Assembly: GCF_023091745.1 (NCBI RefSeq)
Contig: NW_026291792.1
Span: forward strand, 868,001-932,000
Source of the DNA: Budorcas taxicolor
Lineage: Eukaryota; Chordata; Mammalia; Artiodactyla; Bovidae
Direction: 5' to 3'
DNA: 64,000 nt
Shown here piece after piece: positions 1-9,239 of the stretch (positions are counted from its first letter, which is position 1; every line of letters starts with the position of its first letter). The notes beneath the pieces are model-generated. The model worked only from the letters and a program-made list of their open reading frames with translations. It had not been told where the DNA came from and searched no databases. A program made the position numbers and the translations under genes.

Positions 1-146
1 GCAGGAAGGCTAGCAGCGAGGCAAGCCTGGGCAAGTCTCGCCCAGGGCACAGCAGCCTCGCGCAAGGAACTTGACAAAATCCGGCCTCTGAGCAGAGCTG
101 GAGCTCTGCCGTACTGGAGGCGCACTCGGCTCCGCAAAAGCACGGA

Positions 147-158
147 TTGCAGCTGCAA
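147..158 (+). other. Alpha-specific palindrome TTGCAGCTGCAA
   Basis: This is a perfect 12-bp palindrome within GGATTGCAGCTGCAAGCGGC of alpha units. The beta equivalent, ATTGCAGCCACACGCAGC, is not symmetric, so the element marks the class. Confidence 0.85.
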
Positions 159-211
159 GCGGCTTGGCTCGACCGACTCTTCCAAGGAGGCTTAATTCCC
201 CGCGAACTGTG

Positions 212-217
212 CACGTG
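212..217 (+). promoter_or_regulatory. E-box CACGTG in alpha units (representative)
   Basis: The palindromic E-box lies in AACTGTGCACGTGGCTTCC of most alpha monomers. HOR-B units often have CACCTG or CACATG. Function is unknown. Confidence 0.35.
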
Positions 218-244
218 GCTTCCAGGCAGGAACGCCCCGCGCCT

Positions 245-252
245 CCTGCAGG
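245..252 (+). other. CCTGCAGG, once per monomer (representative)
   Basis: This 8-bp palindrome (an SbfI-type recognition sequence containing PstI) occurs at the same place in almost every monomer. It predicts a ladder of about 0.7 kb. It is interrupted near 54137 and 58336, where the text reads CCTGAAGG. Confidence 0.8.
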
Positions 253-268
253 TTTGGCTCAGGGGCCG

Positions 269-285
269 CTTCGCCTGAGCTGGGG
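269..285 (+). promoter_or_regulatory. CENP-B-box-like 17-mer, representative copy
   Basis: CTTCGCCTGAGCTGGGG matches 8 of the 9 fixed positions of the core CENP-B box NTTCGNNNNANNCGGGN. The only mismatch is T for C in CGGG. The same 8/9 form starts at 4481, 5174, 7274, 8673, 9374, 10776, 23383, 24783, 26883, 28283, 29682, 31082, 33183, 34585, 35283, 36685, 37383, 38785, 39483, 40885, 41583, 42985, 44388, 45780, 47177, 47874, 49267, 50661, 54161, 58360, 59757, 60458, 61858 and 63959. It sits at a fixed place near the end of mainly beta units, so spacing is usually about 1.4 kb, or 0.7 and 1.4 kb in HOR-C. Whether CENP-B binds is unknown: the altered base is in a CpG of the core. Confidence 0.5.
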
Positions 286-367
286 CTGTGGGCGGGAGCC
301 CAGACACGCAGGGGCAGGCCCCAACCTCCTGCACACGTCTCTGCTGGGGAGGAGAGCACTCGGGAAA

Positions 368-375
368 TGACGTCT
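368..375 (+). promoter_or_regulatory. CRE-like TGACGTCT at the monomer landmark (representative)
   Basis: The octamer differs from the CRE TGACGTCA at the last base and lies at the landmark of most monomers. HOR-A beta units have TGACGACG and HOR-A1 alpha units have TTACGTCT. A GGGCGG GC box lies about 80 bases upstream. Neither has evidence of use. Confidence 0.3.
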
Positions 376-921
376 GTCAGGCACCTTCTGGGCGCTCACG
401 GAGTCAGCCTCCGGGTTTGTGGGGCTGCAGACCCCCGCCAAAGGAGCTGGGAGCCTGGTGCCCTCCGTGCTGTGCTGAGTCTGGGCGGCCAAGCAACCGC
501 TGTAGGAGCCCTGCAGTTGCCATTCCTTTCCCTATGACAGAGCTCTCACTGCTGGAGCCCTTGGCAGTGTGCAACACACCGGCCCCTAAACCCACTGCAA
601 GGACGCCTGGGACTAGGTGCAAAGGCAAGACAGGAGTGGACCTGAGGCCAGGAAGGTGCCTGTAGCGTCTCCCAGTCTCGCGCAGCCTGCTCCTTCCTGG
701 TCAGGAAGCCAAGGCGCGAGGCAAGACTGGGCAAGGCTCGCCCAGGGCAGAGCAGCCTCATGCCAGCAACTCAGCCACATCAGGCCTCTGAGCAGAGCTG
801 CAGCTCTGCCGTACTGGAGGCGCCCTGGGCTCCGCCCAAGAGGTGATTGCAGCCATACACAGCTGGGCTGCCTCCTCTTCTCCCGAGGAGACTCGCTGCC
901 AGCATGCTGTGCACTAGGCTT

Positions 922-935
922 CCAGGAGGGGGCGC
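922..935 (+). promoter_or_regulatory. CTCF-like core, common 13/14 beta form
   Basis: CCAGGAGGGGGCGC is the usual beta sequence and differs from the consensus only by G at the Y position. Most beta monomers outside HOR-A carry it. HOR-A2 carries the 12/14 form CCAGGCGGGGGCGC, 8626 has CCATGAGGGGGCGC, and alpha units have a disrupted CCAGGCAGGGACGC. Confidence 0.4.
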
Positions 936-1570
936 CCCGCGCTTCCTGCAGGTCTTGGCTCAGGGGCTGCTTCCCCTGAGCTGGGGCTGTGGGCGGGAGC
1001 CCAGACACGGAGGGGCAGGCCCCAACCTCCTGAACACGTCTCTGCTGGGGAGGAGAGCACTCGGGAAATGACGTCTGTCAGGCACCTTGTGGGCGCTCAC
1101 GGAGTCAGCCTCCGGGTGTGTGGGGCTGCAGACCCCAGCCAGGGGACCTGGGAGCCTGGTGCTCTCCGTGCTGTGCTGAGTCTGGGCGGCCAAGCAACCG
1201 CTGGAGGAGCCCTGCAGTTGCCATTCCCTTCCCTATGACAGAGCTCTCACTGCTGGAGCCCTTGGCAGTGTGCAACACACCGGCCCCTAAACCCACTGCA
1301 AGGACGCCTGGGGACTATGTGCAAAGGCAAGGCAGGAGTGGACCTGAGGCCAGGAAGGCGCCTGTAGCGTCTCCCAGTCTCGCGCAGCCTGCTCCTTCCT
1401 GGTCAGGAAGCCTAGACGCGAGGCAAGTCTGGGCCAGGCTCGCCCAGGGCAGAGCAGCCTGACGTCAGCAACTCTGCCACATCGGGCCTCTGAGCAGAGC
1501 TGGAGCTCTGCGTCCTGGAGGCGCCCTTGGCTCCGCCCAAGAGGTAATTGCAGCCACACGCAGCTGGGCT

Positions 1571-1593
1571 GCCTCCTCTTCCCCCGAGGAGGC
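1571..1593 (+). other. Beta-specific inverted repeat GCCTCCTC / GAGGAGGC
   Basis: Perfect 8-bp arms are separated by TTCCCCC. It is typical of beta units. The HOR-C and HOR-D chimeric units break the symmetry (TTCCTCCTC with GAGGAGCC). Confidence 0.8.
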
Positions 1594-2093
1594 TCGCTGC
1601 CAGCATGCTGTGCACTAGGCTTCCAGGAGGGTGTGCCCCGCGCTTCCTGCAGGTCTTGGCTAAGGGGCTGCTTCCCCTGAGCTGGGGCTGTGTACGGGAA
1701 CCAAGACATGAAGGGGCAGGCCCCAACCACCTGCACACGTCTCTGCTGGGGAGGAGAGCACTCGGGAAATGACGTCTGTCAGGCTCCTTCTGGGCGCTCA
1801 CGGATTCAGCCTCCGGGTGTGTGGGGCTGCAGACCCCAGGCAGGGGCCCTGTGAGGCTTGTGCTCTCCGTGCAGCGCTGAGTCTGGGCGGCCAAGCAACC
1901 GCTGGAGGAGCCCTGCACTTGCCCTCCCATTCCTGTAATAGAGCCCTCACTGCTGGAGCGCTTGGCAGCGTGCAAGGCAGCGACCCCAAAGCCGTCCCCT
2001 AGGACGCCTGGGGCCTGGCTGCAAAGGCAAGGCAGGAGCGGAGCTGAGGCCAGGAAGGCACCAGTGGCCTCTCCCAGCATCGCACAGCCTGCT

Positions 2094-2111
2094 CCTTCCT
2101 GGGCAGGAAGG
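2094..2111 (+). other. Dyad CCTTCCT-GGGC-AGGAAGG (representative)
   Basis: Perfect 7-bp arms are separated by 4 bases. Nearly every alpha unit keeps it; beta units have the shifted version CTTCCTGGTCAGGAAG with near-perfect symmetry. Confidence 0.85.
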
Positions 2112-2127
2112 CTAGCAGCGAGGCAAG

Positions 2128-2148
2128 CCTGGGCAAGTCTCGCCCAGG
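2128..2148 (+). other. Dyad CCTGGGC / GCCCAGG with 7-base spacer
   Basis: Perfect 7-bp arms lie 16 bases after the previous dyad. The feature is present in most alpha units and altered in HOR-A2, where the right arm reads GCCCACG. Confidence 0.8.
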
Positions 2149-2193
2149 GCAGAGCAGCCTCGCGCAAGGAACTTGACAAGATCCGGCCTCTGA

Positions 2194-2211
2194 GCAGAGC
2201 TGGAGCTCTGC
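2194..2211 (+). other. Dyad GCAGAGCTGGAGCTCTGC in the conserved core
   Basis: Perfect 8-bp arms flank a central GG. It is present in both monomer classes and is one of the best-conserved points of the repeat. Some alpha units carry GCAGACCTGG or GCAGACTTGG in the left arm (for example near 33707 and 35807), and HOR-A2 alpha units carry GAAGAGC. Confidence 0.85.
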
Positions 2212-4211
2212 CGTACTGGAGGCGCACTCGGCTCCGCAAAAGCACGGATTGCAGCTGCAAGCGGCTTGGCTCCTCCGACTCTTCCAAGGCGGCTTGCTTC
2301 CCCGCGAACTGTGCACATGGCTTCCAGGCAGGGACGCCCCGCGCCTGCTGCAGGTCTTGGCTCACGGGCCGCTTCGCCTGAGCTGAGGGCTGTGGGCGGG
2401 AGCCCAGACACGCAGGGTTAGGCCCCCAACCTCCTGCACACGTCTCTGCTGGGGAGGAGAGCACTCGGGAAATGACGCCTGTCAGGCACCTTCTGGGCGC
2501 TCACGGAGTCAGCCTCCGGGTGTGTGGGGCTGCAGACCCCCGCCAGAGGAGCTGGGAGCCTGGTGCTCTCGTGCTGTGCTGAGTCTGGGCGGCGAAGCAA
2601 ACCGCTGGAGGAGCCCTGCAGTTGCCATTCCCTTCCCTATGACAGAGCTCTCACTGCTGGAGCCCTTGGCAGTGTGCAACACACCGGCCCCTAAACCCAC
2701 TGCAAGGACGCCTGGGGACTAAGTGCAAAGGCAAGGCAGGAGTGGAGCTGAGGCCAGGAAGGCGCCTGTAGCGTCTCCCAGTCTCGCTCAGCCTGCTCCT
2801 TCCTGGTCATGAAGCCTAGACGCGAGGCAAGTCTGGGCAAGGCTCGCCCAGGGCAGAGCAGCCTCACGCCAGCAACTCTGCCACATCAGGCCCTCTGAGC
2901 AGAGCTGGAGCTCTGCCGTACTGGAGGCGCCCTGTGCTGCGCCCAAGAGGTGATTGCAGCCACACACAGCTGGCCTGCCTCCTCTTCACCCGAGGAGACT
3001 CGCTGCCAGCATGCTGTGCACTAGGCTTCCAGGAGGGGGCGCCCGCGCTTCCTGCAGGTCTTGGCTCAGGGGCTGCTTCCCCTGAGCTGGGGCTGTGGGC
3101 GGGAGCCCAGACACCCAGGGGCAGGCCCCAATCTCCTGCACACGTCTCAGCTGGGGAGGAGAGCACTCAGGAAATGACGTCGTCAGGCACCTTCTGGGCG
3201 CTCACGGAGTCAGCCTCCGTTTGTGTGGGGCTGCAGACCCCAGCCAGGGGACCTGGGAGCCTGGTGCTCTCCGTGCTGTGCTGAGTCTGAGCGGCCAAGC
3301 AACCGCTGGAGGAGCCCTGCAGTTGCCATTTCCCTTCCCTATGACACAGCTCTCACTGCTGGAGCCCTTGGAAGTGTGCAACACACCGGCCCCTAAACCA
3401 ACTGCAAGGACGCCTGGGGACTAGGTGCAAAGGCAAGGCAGGAGTGGAGCCGAGGCCAGGAAGGCGCCTGTAGCGTCTCCCAGTCTCGCGCAGCCTGCTC
3501 CTTCCTGGTCAGGAAGCCTAGACGCGAGGCAAGTTTGGGCAAGGCTCGCCCAGGGCAGAGCAGCCTGACGCCAGCAACTCTGCCACATCGGGCCTCTGAG
3601 CAGAGCTGGAGCTCTGCCATCCTGGAGGCGCACTGGGCTCCGCCCAAGACGGGATTGCAGCCACATGCAGCTGGGGCTTCCTCCTCTTCCCCCGAGGAGG
3701 CTCGCTGCCAGCATGCTGTGCACTAGGCTTCCAGGAGGGGGCGCCCGCGCTTCCTGCAGGTCTTGGCTCAGGGGCTGCTTTGTCTGAGCTGGGGCTGTGG
3801 GCGGGAGCCCAGACACGCAGGGGCAGGCCCCAACCACCTGCACACGTCTCTGCTGGGGAGGAGAGCGCTAGGGAAATGACGTCTGTCAGGCAACTTCTGG
3901 GTGCCCACGGAGTCAGCCTCCGGGTGTGTGGGGCTGCAGACCACAGCCAGGGGACCTGGGAGCCTTGTGCTCTCCGTGCAGCGCTGAGTCTGGGCGGCCA
4001 AGCAACCACTGGAGGAACCCTTCACTTGCCCTCCCCTTCCTCTAATAGAGCCCTCACTGCTGAAGCTCTTGGCAGGGTGCAAGGCAGCGACCCCAAAGCC
4101 GTCCCCAAGGACGCCTGGGGCCTGGCTGCAAAGGCAAGGCAGGAGCGGAGCTGAGGCCAGGAAGGCACCAGTGGCCTCTCCCAGCATCGCACAGCCTGCT
4201 CCTTCCTGGGC

Positions 4212-4860
4212 AGGAAGGCTAGCAGCGAGGCAAGCCTGGGCAAGGTCTCGCCCAGGGCAGAGCAGCCTCGCGCAAGGAACCTTGACAAAATCCGGCCTCT
4301 GAGCAGAACTGGAGCTCTGCCGTACTGGAGGCGCACTCGGCTCCGCAAAAGCACGGATTGCAGCTGCAAGCGGCTTGGCTCGACCGACTCTTCCAAGGAG
4401 GCTTAATTCCCCACGAACTGTGCACGTGGCTTCCAGGCAGGAACGCCCCGCGCCTCCTGCAGGTCTTGGCTCAGGGGCCGCTTCGCCTGAGCTGGGGCTG
4501 TGGGCGGGAGCCCAGACACGCAGGGGCAGGCCCCAACCTCCTGCACACGTCTCTGCTGGGGAGGAGAGCACTCGGAAATGACGTCTGTCAGGCACCTTCT
4601 GGGCGCTCACGGAGTCAGCCTCCGGGTGTGTGGGGCTGCAGACCCCCGCCAAAGGAGCTGGGAGCCTGGTGCTCTCCGTGCTGTGTTGAGTCTCGGCGGC
4701 CAAGCAACCGCTGGAGGAGCCCTGCAGTTGCCATTCCCTTCCCTATGACAGAGCTCTCACTGCTCGAGCCCTTGGCAGTGTGCAACACACCGGCCCCTAA
4801 ACCCACTGCAAGGATGCCCGGGGACTAGGTGCAAAGGCAAGGCAGGAGTGGAGCTGAGTC
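4212..4860 (+). repeat. Copy of the segment at 1-660 (offset ~4,211 bp)
   Basis: Both segments share private variants not seen elsewhere: CTTGGCTCGACCGACTC (168 and 4378), GGCTTAATTCCCC (189 and 4400), GGCAGGAACGCCCC, and GACCCCCGCCAAAGGAGC near 430 and 4641. The offset equals six monomers, so this is the remnant of a hexameric unit. Several substitutions and indels separate the copies, which indicates an older duplication than HOR-E. Confidence 0.8.
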
Positions 4861-5826
4861 CATGAAGAGCGTCTCCCAGTCTCGCGCAGCATGCTCCTTC
4901 CTGGTCAGGAAGCCTAGACGGGAGGCAAGTCTGGGCCAGGCTCGCCCAGGGCTGAGCAGCCTCACGCCAGGAACTCTGCCAGATCGGTCCTCTTAGCAGA
5001 GCTGGAGCTCTGCCATACTGGAGGCGCACTGGGCTCCGCCGAAGACGAGATTGCAGCCACACGCAGCGGGGCTGCCTCCTCTTCCCCCGAGGAGGCTCGC
5101 TGCCAGAATGCTGTGCACTAGGCTTCCAGGAGGGGGCGCCCCGCGCTTCCTGCAGGTCTTGGCTCAGGGGCTGCTTCGCCTGAGCTGGGGCTGTGGGCGG
5201 GAGCCCAGACACGCAGGGGCAGGCCCCAACCACCTGCACACGTCTCTGCTGGGGAGGAGAGCGCTAGGGAAATGACGTCGGTCAGGCAACATCTGGGTGC
5301 CCACGGAGTCAGCCTCCGGGTGTGTGGGGCTGCAGACCACAGCCAGGGGACGTGGCAGCCTTGTGCTCTCGGTGCGGCGCTGAGTCTCGGTGGCCAAGCA
5401 ACCGCTGGAGGAGCCCTGCACTTGCCCTCCCCTTCCTCTAATAGATCCCTCACTGCTGGACCGCTTGGCAGGGTGCAAGCCACCGACCCCAAAGCCGTCC
5501 CCATGGACGCCTGGGGCCTGGCTGCAAAGGCAAGGCAGGAGCGGAGCTGAGGCCCGGAAGGCGCCAGTGGCCTCTCCCAGCATCGCACAGCCTGCTCCTT
5601 CCTGGGCAGGAATGCTAGCAGCGAGGCAAGTCTCGGCCAGGCTCGCCCAGGTCAGAGCAGCCTCACGCCAACAACTCTACCACATCTGGCCTCTGAGCAG
5701 AGCTGGAGCTCTGCCGTACTGGAGTCGCACTGGGCTCCGCCCAAGACGGGATTGCAGCCACACGCAGCTGGGCTGCCTCCTCTTCCCCCGAGGAGGCTCG
5801 CTGCCAGCATGCTGTGCACTAGACTT

Positions 5827-5840
5827 CCAGCAGGGGGCGC
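5827..5840 (+). promoter_or_regulatory. CTCF-like core, perfect consensus match
   Basis: CCAGCAGGGGGCGC fits all 14 positions of the CTCF core CCASYAGRKGGCRS. By count of fixed and two-fold positions, such a match is expected about once in 4.2 million positions per strand in random sequence. It overlaps the palindrome GGGGCGCCCC at 5834-5843 and contains CpG, so binding would be sensitive to methylation. Confidence 0.55.
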
Positions 5841-7225
5841 CCCGCGCTTCCTGCAGGTCTTGGCTCAGGGGCTGCTTCCCCTGAGCTGCGGCTGTGGGCG
5901 GGAGCCCAGACACGCAGGGGAAAGCCCCAACCACCTGCACACGTCTCTGCTGAGGAGGAAAGCGCTAGGGAAATGACGCCGGTCAGGCAACTTCTGGGTG
6001 CCCACGGAATCAGCCTCCGGGTGTGTGGGGCTGCAGACCACAGCCAGGGGACCTGGGAACCTTGTGCTCTCGGTGCGGCGCTGAGTCTGGGTGGCCAAGC
6101 AACCGCTGGAGGAGCCCTGCACTTGCCCTCCCCTTCCTATGGTAGAGCCCTCACTGCTGGAGCGCTTGGCAGGGTGCAAGGCACCGACCCCAAAGCCGTC
6201 CCCAAGGACGCCTGGGGCCTGGCTGCAAAGGCAAGGCAGGAGCGGATCTGAGGCCAGGAAGGCGCCAGTGGCCTCTCCCAGCATCGCACAGCCTGCTCCT
6301 TCCTGGGCAGGAAGGATAGCAGCGAGGCAAGCCTGGGCAAGTCTCGCCCAGGGCAGAGCAGCCTCGCGCAAGGAACTTGACTACATCCGGCCTCTGAGCA
6401 GAGCTGGAGCTCTGCCGTTCTGGAGGCGCACTCGGCTCCACAAAAGCAGGGATTGCAGCTGCAAGCGGCTTGGCTCCCCCGACTCTTCCAAGGAGGCTTG
6501 CTTCCCCGCGAACTGTGCACGTGGCTTCCAGGTAGCGACGTCCCTCGCCTCCTGAAGGTCTTGTCTCAGGGGCCGCTTCCCCTGAGCTGAGGCTCTGGGC
6601 GGGAGCCCAGACACGCAGGGACAGGATCCAACCTCCTGCACAAGTCTCTGCTGGGGAGGAGAGCACTCGGGAAATGACGTCTGTCAGGCACCTTCTGGGC
6701 GCTCACGGAGTCAGCCTCCGAGTGTGTGGGGCTGCAGACCCCAGCCAGGGGCGCTGGGAGCCTGGTGCTCTCCGTGCTGTGCTGAGTCTGGGCGGCCAAG
6801 CAACCGCTGGAGGAGCCCTGCAGTTGCCATTCCCTTCTCTATGACAGAGCTCTCACAGCTGGAGCCCTTGGCAGTGTGCAACACACCGGCCCCTAAACCC
6901 ACTGCAAGGACACCTGGGGACTAGGTGTAAAGGCAAGGCAGGAGTGGAGCTGAGGCCAGGAAGGCGCCTGTAGCGTCTCCAAGTCTCGCGCAGCCTGCTC
7001 CTTCCTGGTCAGGAAGCCTAGACGCGAGGCAAGTCCGGGTCAGGCTCGCCCAGGGCAGAGCAGCCGCTCGCCAGCAACTCTGCCACATCGGGCCTCTGAG
7101 CAGAGCTGGAGCTCTGCCGTACTGGAGGGGCACTGGGCTCCGCCCAGGGATTGCAGCCACACGCAGCTGGGCTGCCTCCTCTTCCCCCGAGGAGGCTCGC
7201 TGCCAGCATGCTGTGCACTAGGCTT

Positions 7226-7239
7226 CCAGCAGGGGGCGC
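7226..7239 (+). promoter_or_regulatory. CTCF-like core, second perfect match
   Basis: This is the same 14-base core, 1,399 bp downstream, in the second copy of the local dimer. It is not an independent occurrence. Confidence 0.55.
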
Positions 7240-8550
7240 CCCGCGCTTCCTGCAGGTCTTGGCTCAGGGGCTGCTTCGCCTGAGCTGGGGCTGTGGGCGG
7301 GAGCCCAGACACGCAGGGGAAGGCCCCAACCACCTGCACACGTCTCTGCTGAGGAGGAAAGCGCTAGGGAAATGACGTCGGTCAGGCAACTTCTGGGTGC
7401 CCACGGAATCAGCCTCCGGGTGTGTGGGGCTGCAGACCACAGCCAGGGGACCTGGGAGCCTTGTGCTCTCGGTGCGGCGCTGAGTCTGGGTGGCCAAGCA
7501 ACAGCTGGAGGAGCCCTGCACTTGCCCTCCCCTTCCTATGGTAGAGCCCTCACTGCTGGAGCGCTTGGCAGGGTGCAAGGCACCGACCCCAAAGCCGTCC
7601 CCAAGGACGCCTGGGGCCTGGCTGCAAAGGCAAGGCAGGAGCGGATCTGAGGCCAGGAAGGCGCCAGTGGCCTCTCCCAGCATCGCACAGCCTGCTCCTT
7701 CCTGGGCAGGAAGGATAGCAGCGAGGCAAGCCTGGGCAAGTCTCGCCCAGGGCAGAGCAGCCTCGCGCAAGGAACTTGACTACATCCGGCCTCTGAGCAG
7801 AGCTGGAGCTCTGCCGTTCTGGAGGCGCACTCGGCTCCACAAAAGCAGGGATTGCAGCTGCAAGCGGCTTGGCTCCCCCGACTCTTCCAAGGAGGCTCGC
7901 TTCCCCGCGAACTGTGCACGTGGCTTCCAGGCAGCGACGTCCCTCGCCTCCTGAAGGTCTTGTCTCAGGGGCCGCTTCCCCTGAGCTGGGGCTCTGGGCG
8001 GGAGCCCAGACACGCAGGGACAGGATCCAACCTCCTGCACACGTCTCTGCTGGGGAGGAGAGCACTCGGGAAATGACGTCTGTCAGGCACCTTCTGGGCG
8101 CTCACGGAGTCAGCCTCCGAGTGTGTGGGGCTGCATACCCCAGCCAGGGGCGCTGGGAGCCTGGTGCTCTCCGTGCTGTGCTGAGTCTGGGCGGCCAAGC
8201 AACCGCTGGAGGAGCCCTGCAGTTGCCATTCCCTTCTCTATGACAGAGCTCTCACAGCTGGAGCCCTTGGCAGTGTGCAACACACCGGCCCCTAAACCCA
8301 CTGCAAGGACACCTGGGGACTAGGTGTAAAGGCAAGGCAGGAGTGGAGCTGAGGCCAGGAAGGCGCCTGTAGCGTCTCCAAGTCTCGCGCAGCCTGCTCC
8401 TTCCTGGTCAGGAAGCCTAGACGCGAGGCAAGTCCGGGTCAGGCTCGCCCAGGGCAGAGCAGCCGCTCGCCAGCAACTCTGCCACATCGGGCCTCTGAGC
8501 AGAGCTGGAGCTCTGCCGTACTGGAGGGGCACTGGGCTCCGCCCAAGGGA

Positions 8551-9239
8551 TTGCAGCCACATGCAGCTGGGCTGCCTCCTCTTCCCCGAAGAGTCTCGCT
8601 GCCAGCATGCTGTGCACTAGGCTTCCATGAGGGGGCGCCCCGCGCTTCCTGCAGGTCTTGGCTCAGGGGCTGCTTCGCCTGAGCTGGGGCTGTGGGCGGG
8701 AGCCCAGACACGCAGGGGCAGGCCCCAACCACCTGCACACGTCTCTGCTGGGGAGGAGAGCGCTAGGAAAATGACTTCGGTCAGGCAACTTCTGGGTGCC
8801 CACGGAGTCAGCCTCCTAGTTTGTGGGGCTGCAAACCACAGCCAGGGGACCTGGGAGCCTTGTGCTCTCGGTGCGGCGCTGAGTCTGGGCGGCCAAGTAA
8901 CCGCTGGAGGAGCCCTGCACTTCAACTCCCCTTCCTCTAATAGAGCCCTCACTGCTGGAGTGCTTGGCAGGGTGCAAGGCACCGACCTCAAAGCTGTCCC
9001 CAAGGACTCCTGGGGCCTGGCTACCAAGGCAAGGCAGGAGCGGAGTTGATCCCAGGAAGGCGCCAGTGGCCTCTCCCAGCATCGCACAACCTGCTCCTTC
9101 CTGGGCAGGAATGCTAGCAGCGAGGCAAGTCTGGGCAAGTCTCTCCCAGGGCAGATCAGCCTAACGCCAGGAACTCTGCCACATCGGGCCTCTGAGCAGA
9201 GCTGGAGCTCTGCCGTACTGGAGGCGCACTGGGCTCCGC
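8551..9239. repeat. Single chimeric monomer between two HOR domains
   Basis: The first half is alpha (CTCTAATAG, CAGTGGCCTCTCCCAGCATCG). The second half switches near 9125 to beta diagnostics (AGTCTGGGC, then GCCACATCGGGCC). It carries private changes such as CCAAGTAACCGC, ACTTCAACTCCCC and GGAGTTGATCCC. It belongs to neither flanking HOR. Confidence 0.6.

Larger units (their letters stand above)
1..5273. repeat. Diverged monomers with faded six-monomer periodicity
   Basis: Seven complete monomers and a partial one differ more from their neighbours than monomers elsewhere in the window. They carry scattered single-base indels: a missing T near 3180 (GACGTCGTCAGG), a missing C near 3041 (GGCGCCCGCGC), a missing G near 4575 (CTCGGAAATG) and an extra A near 2600. 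Spacings are 701, 701, 703, 702, 702, 702 and 694. No short-period HOR is obvious, but the first 660 bases resemble 4212-4860. Older, less homogenised monomers of this kind are usually found towards array or domain edges. Homopolymer sequencing error is an alternative for some of the indels. Confidence 0.75.
5752..8550. repeat. Duplicated 1,399-bp dimer (two copies)
   Basis: The segment near 5752-7150 is repeated at 7151-8550 with an offset of 1,399 bp. Shared private features include CTGAGGAGGAAAGCGC before the landmark, CCTATGGTAGAGCCC in place of CTCTAATAG, AACTTGACTACATCC, CTGAAGGTCTTGTCTC and GGACAGGATCCAACC. The two copies differ by isolated substitutions, for example GGAAATGACGCC versus GGAAATGACGTC after the landmark. 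This is a short local dimeric HOR that did not spread further. Confidence 0.85.

Noticed and set aside
261..300. Possible G-quadruplex in GGGG...GGGGCTGTGGGCGGG
   Set aside because: Three G-runs lie close together but the fourth is separated by a loop of about 16 bases. This is too weak to list as a feature without a structural assay.
1412..2464. Long open reading frames, up to 350 residues, on both strands
   Set aside because: They recur at the 700- or 1,400-bp period in several overlapping frames and on both strands, have low-complexity composition (Ala, Pro, Arg, Ser, Gly, Leu), and drift in frame because most monomers are not a multiple of three. They reflect a GC-rich repeat with few stops.
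5974..8773. Use of the GGGAAATG landmark as a start codon
   Set aside because: The ATG is only a convenient phase marker. It changes to ATT at 9474 and 10876 without other consequence, and no conserved frame follows it.
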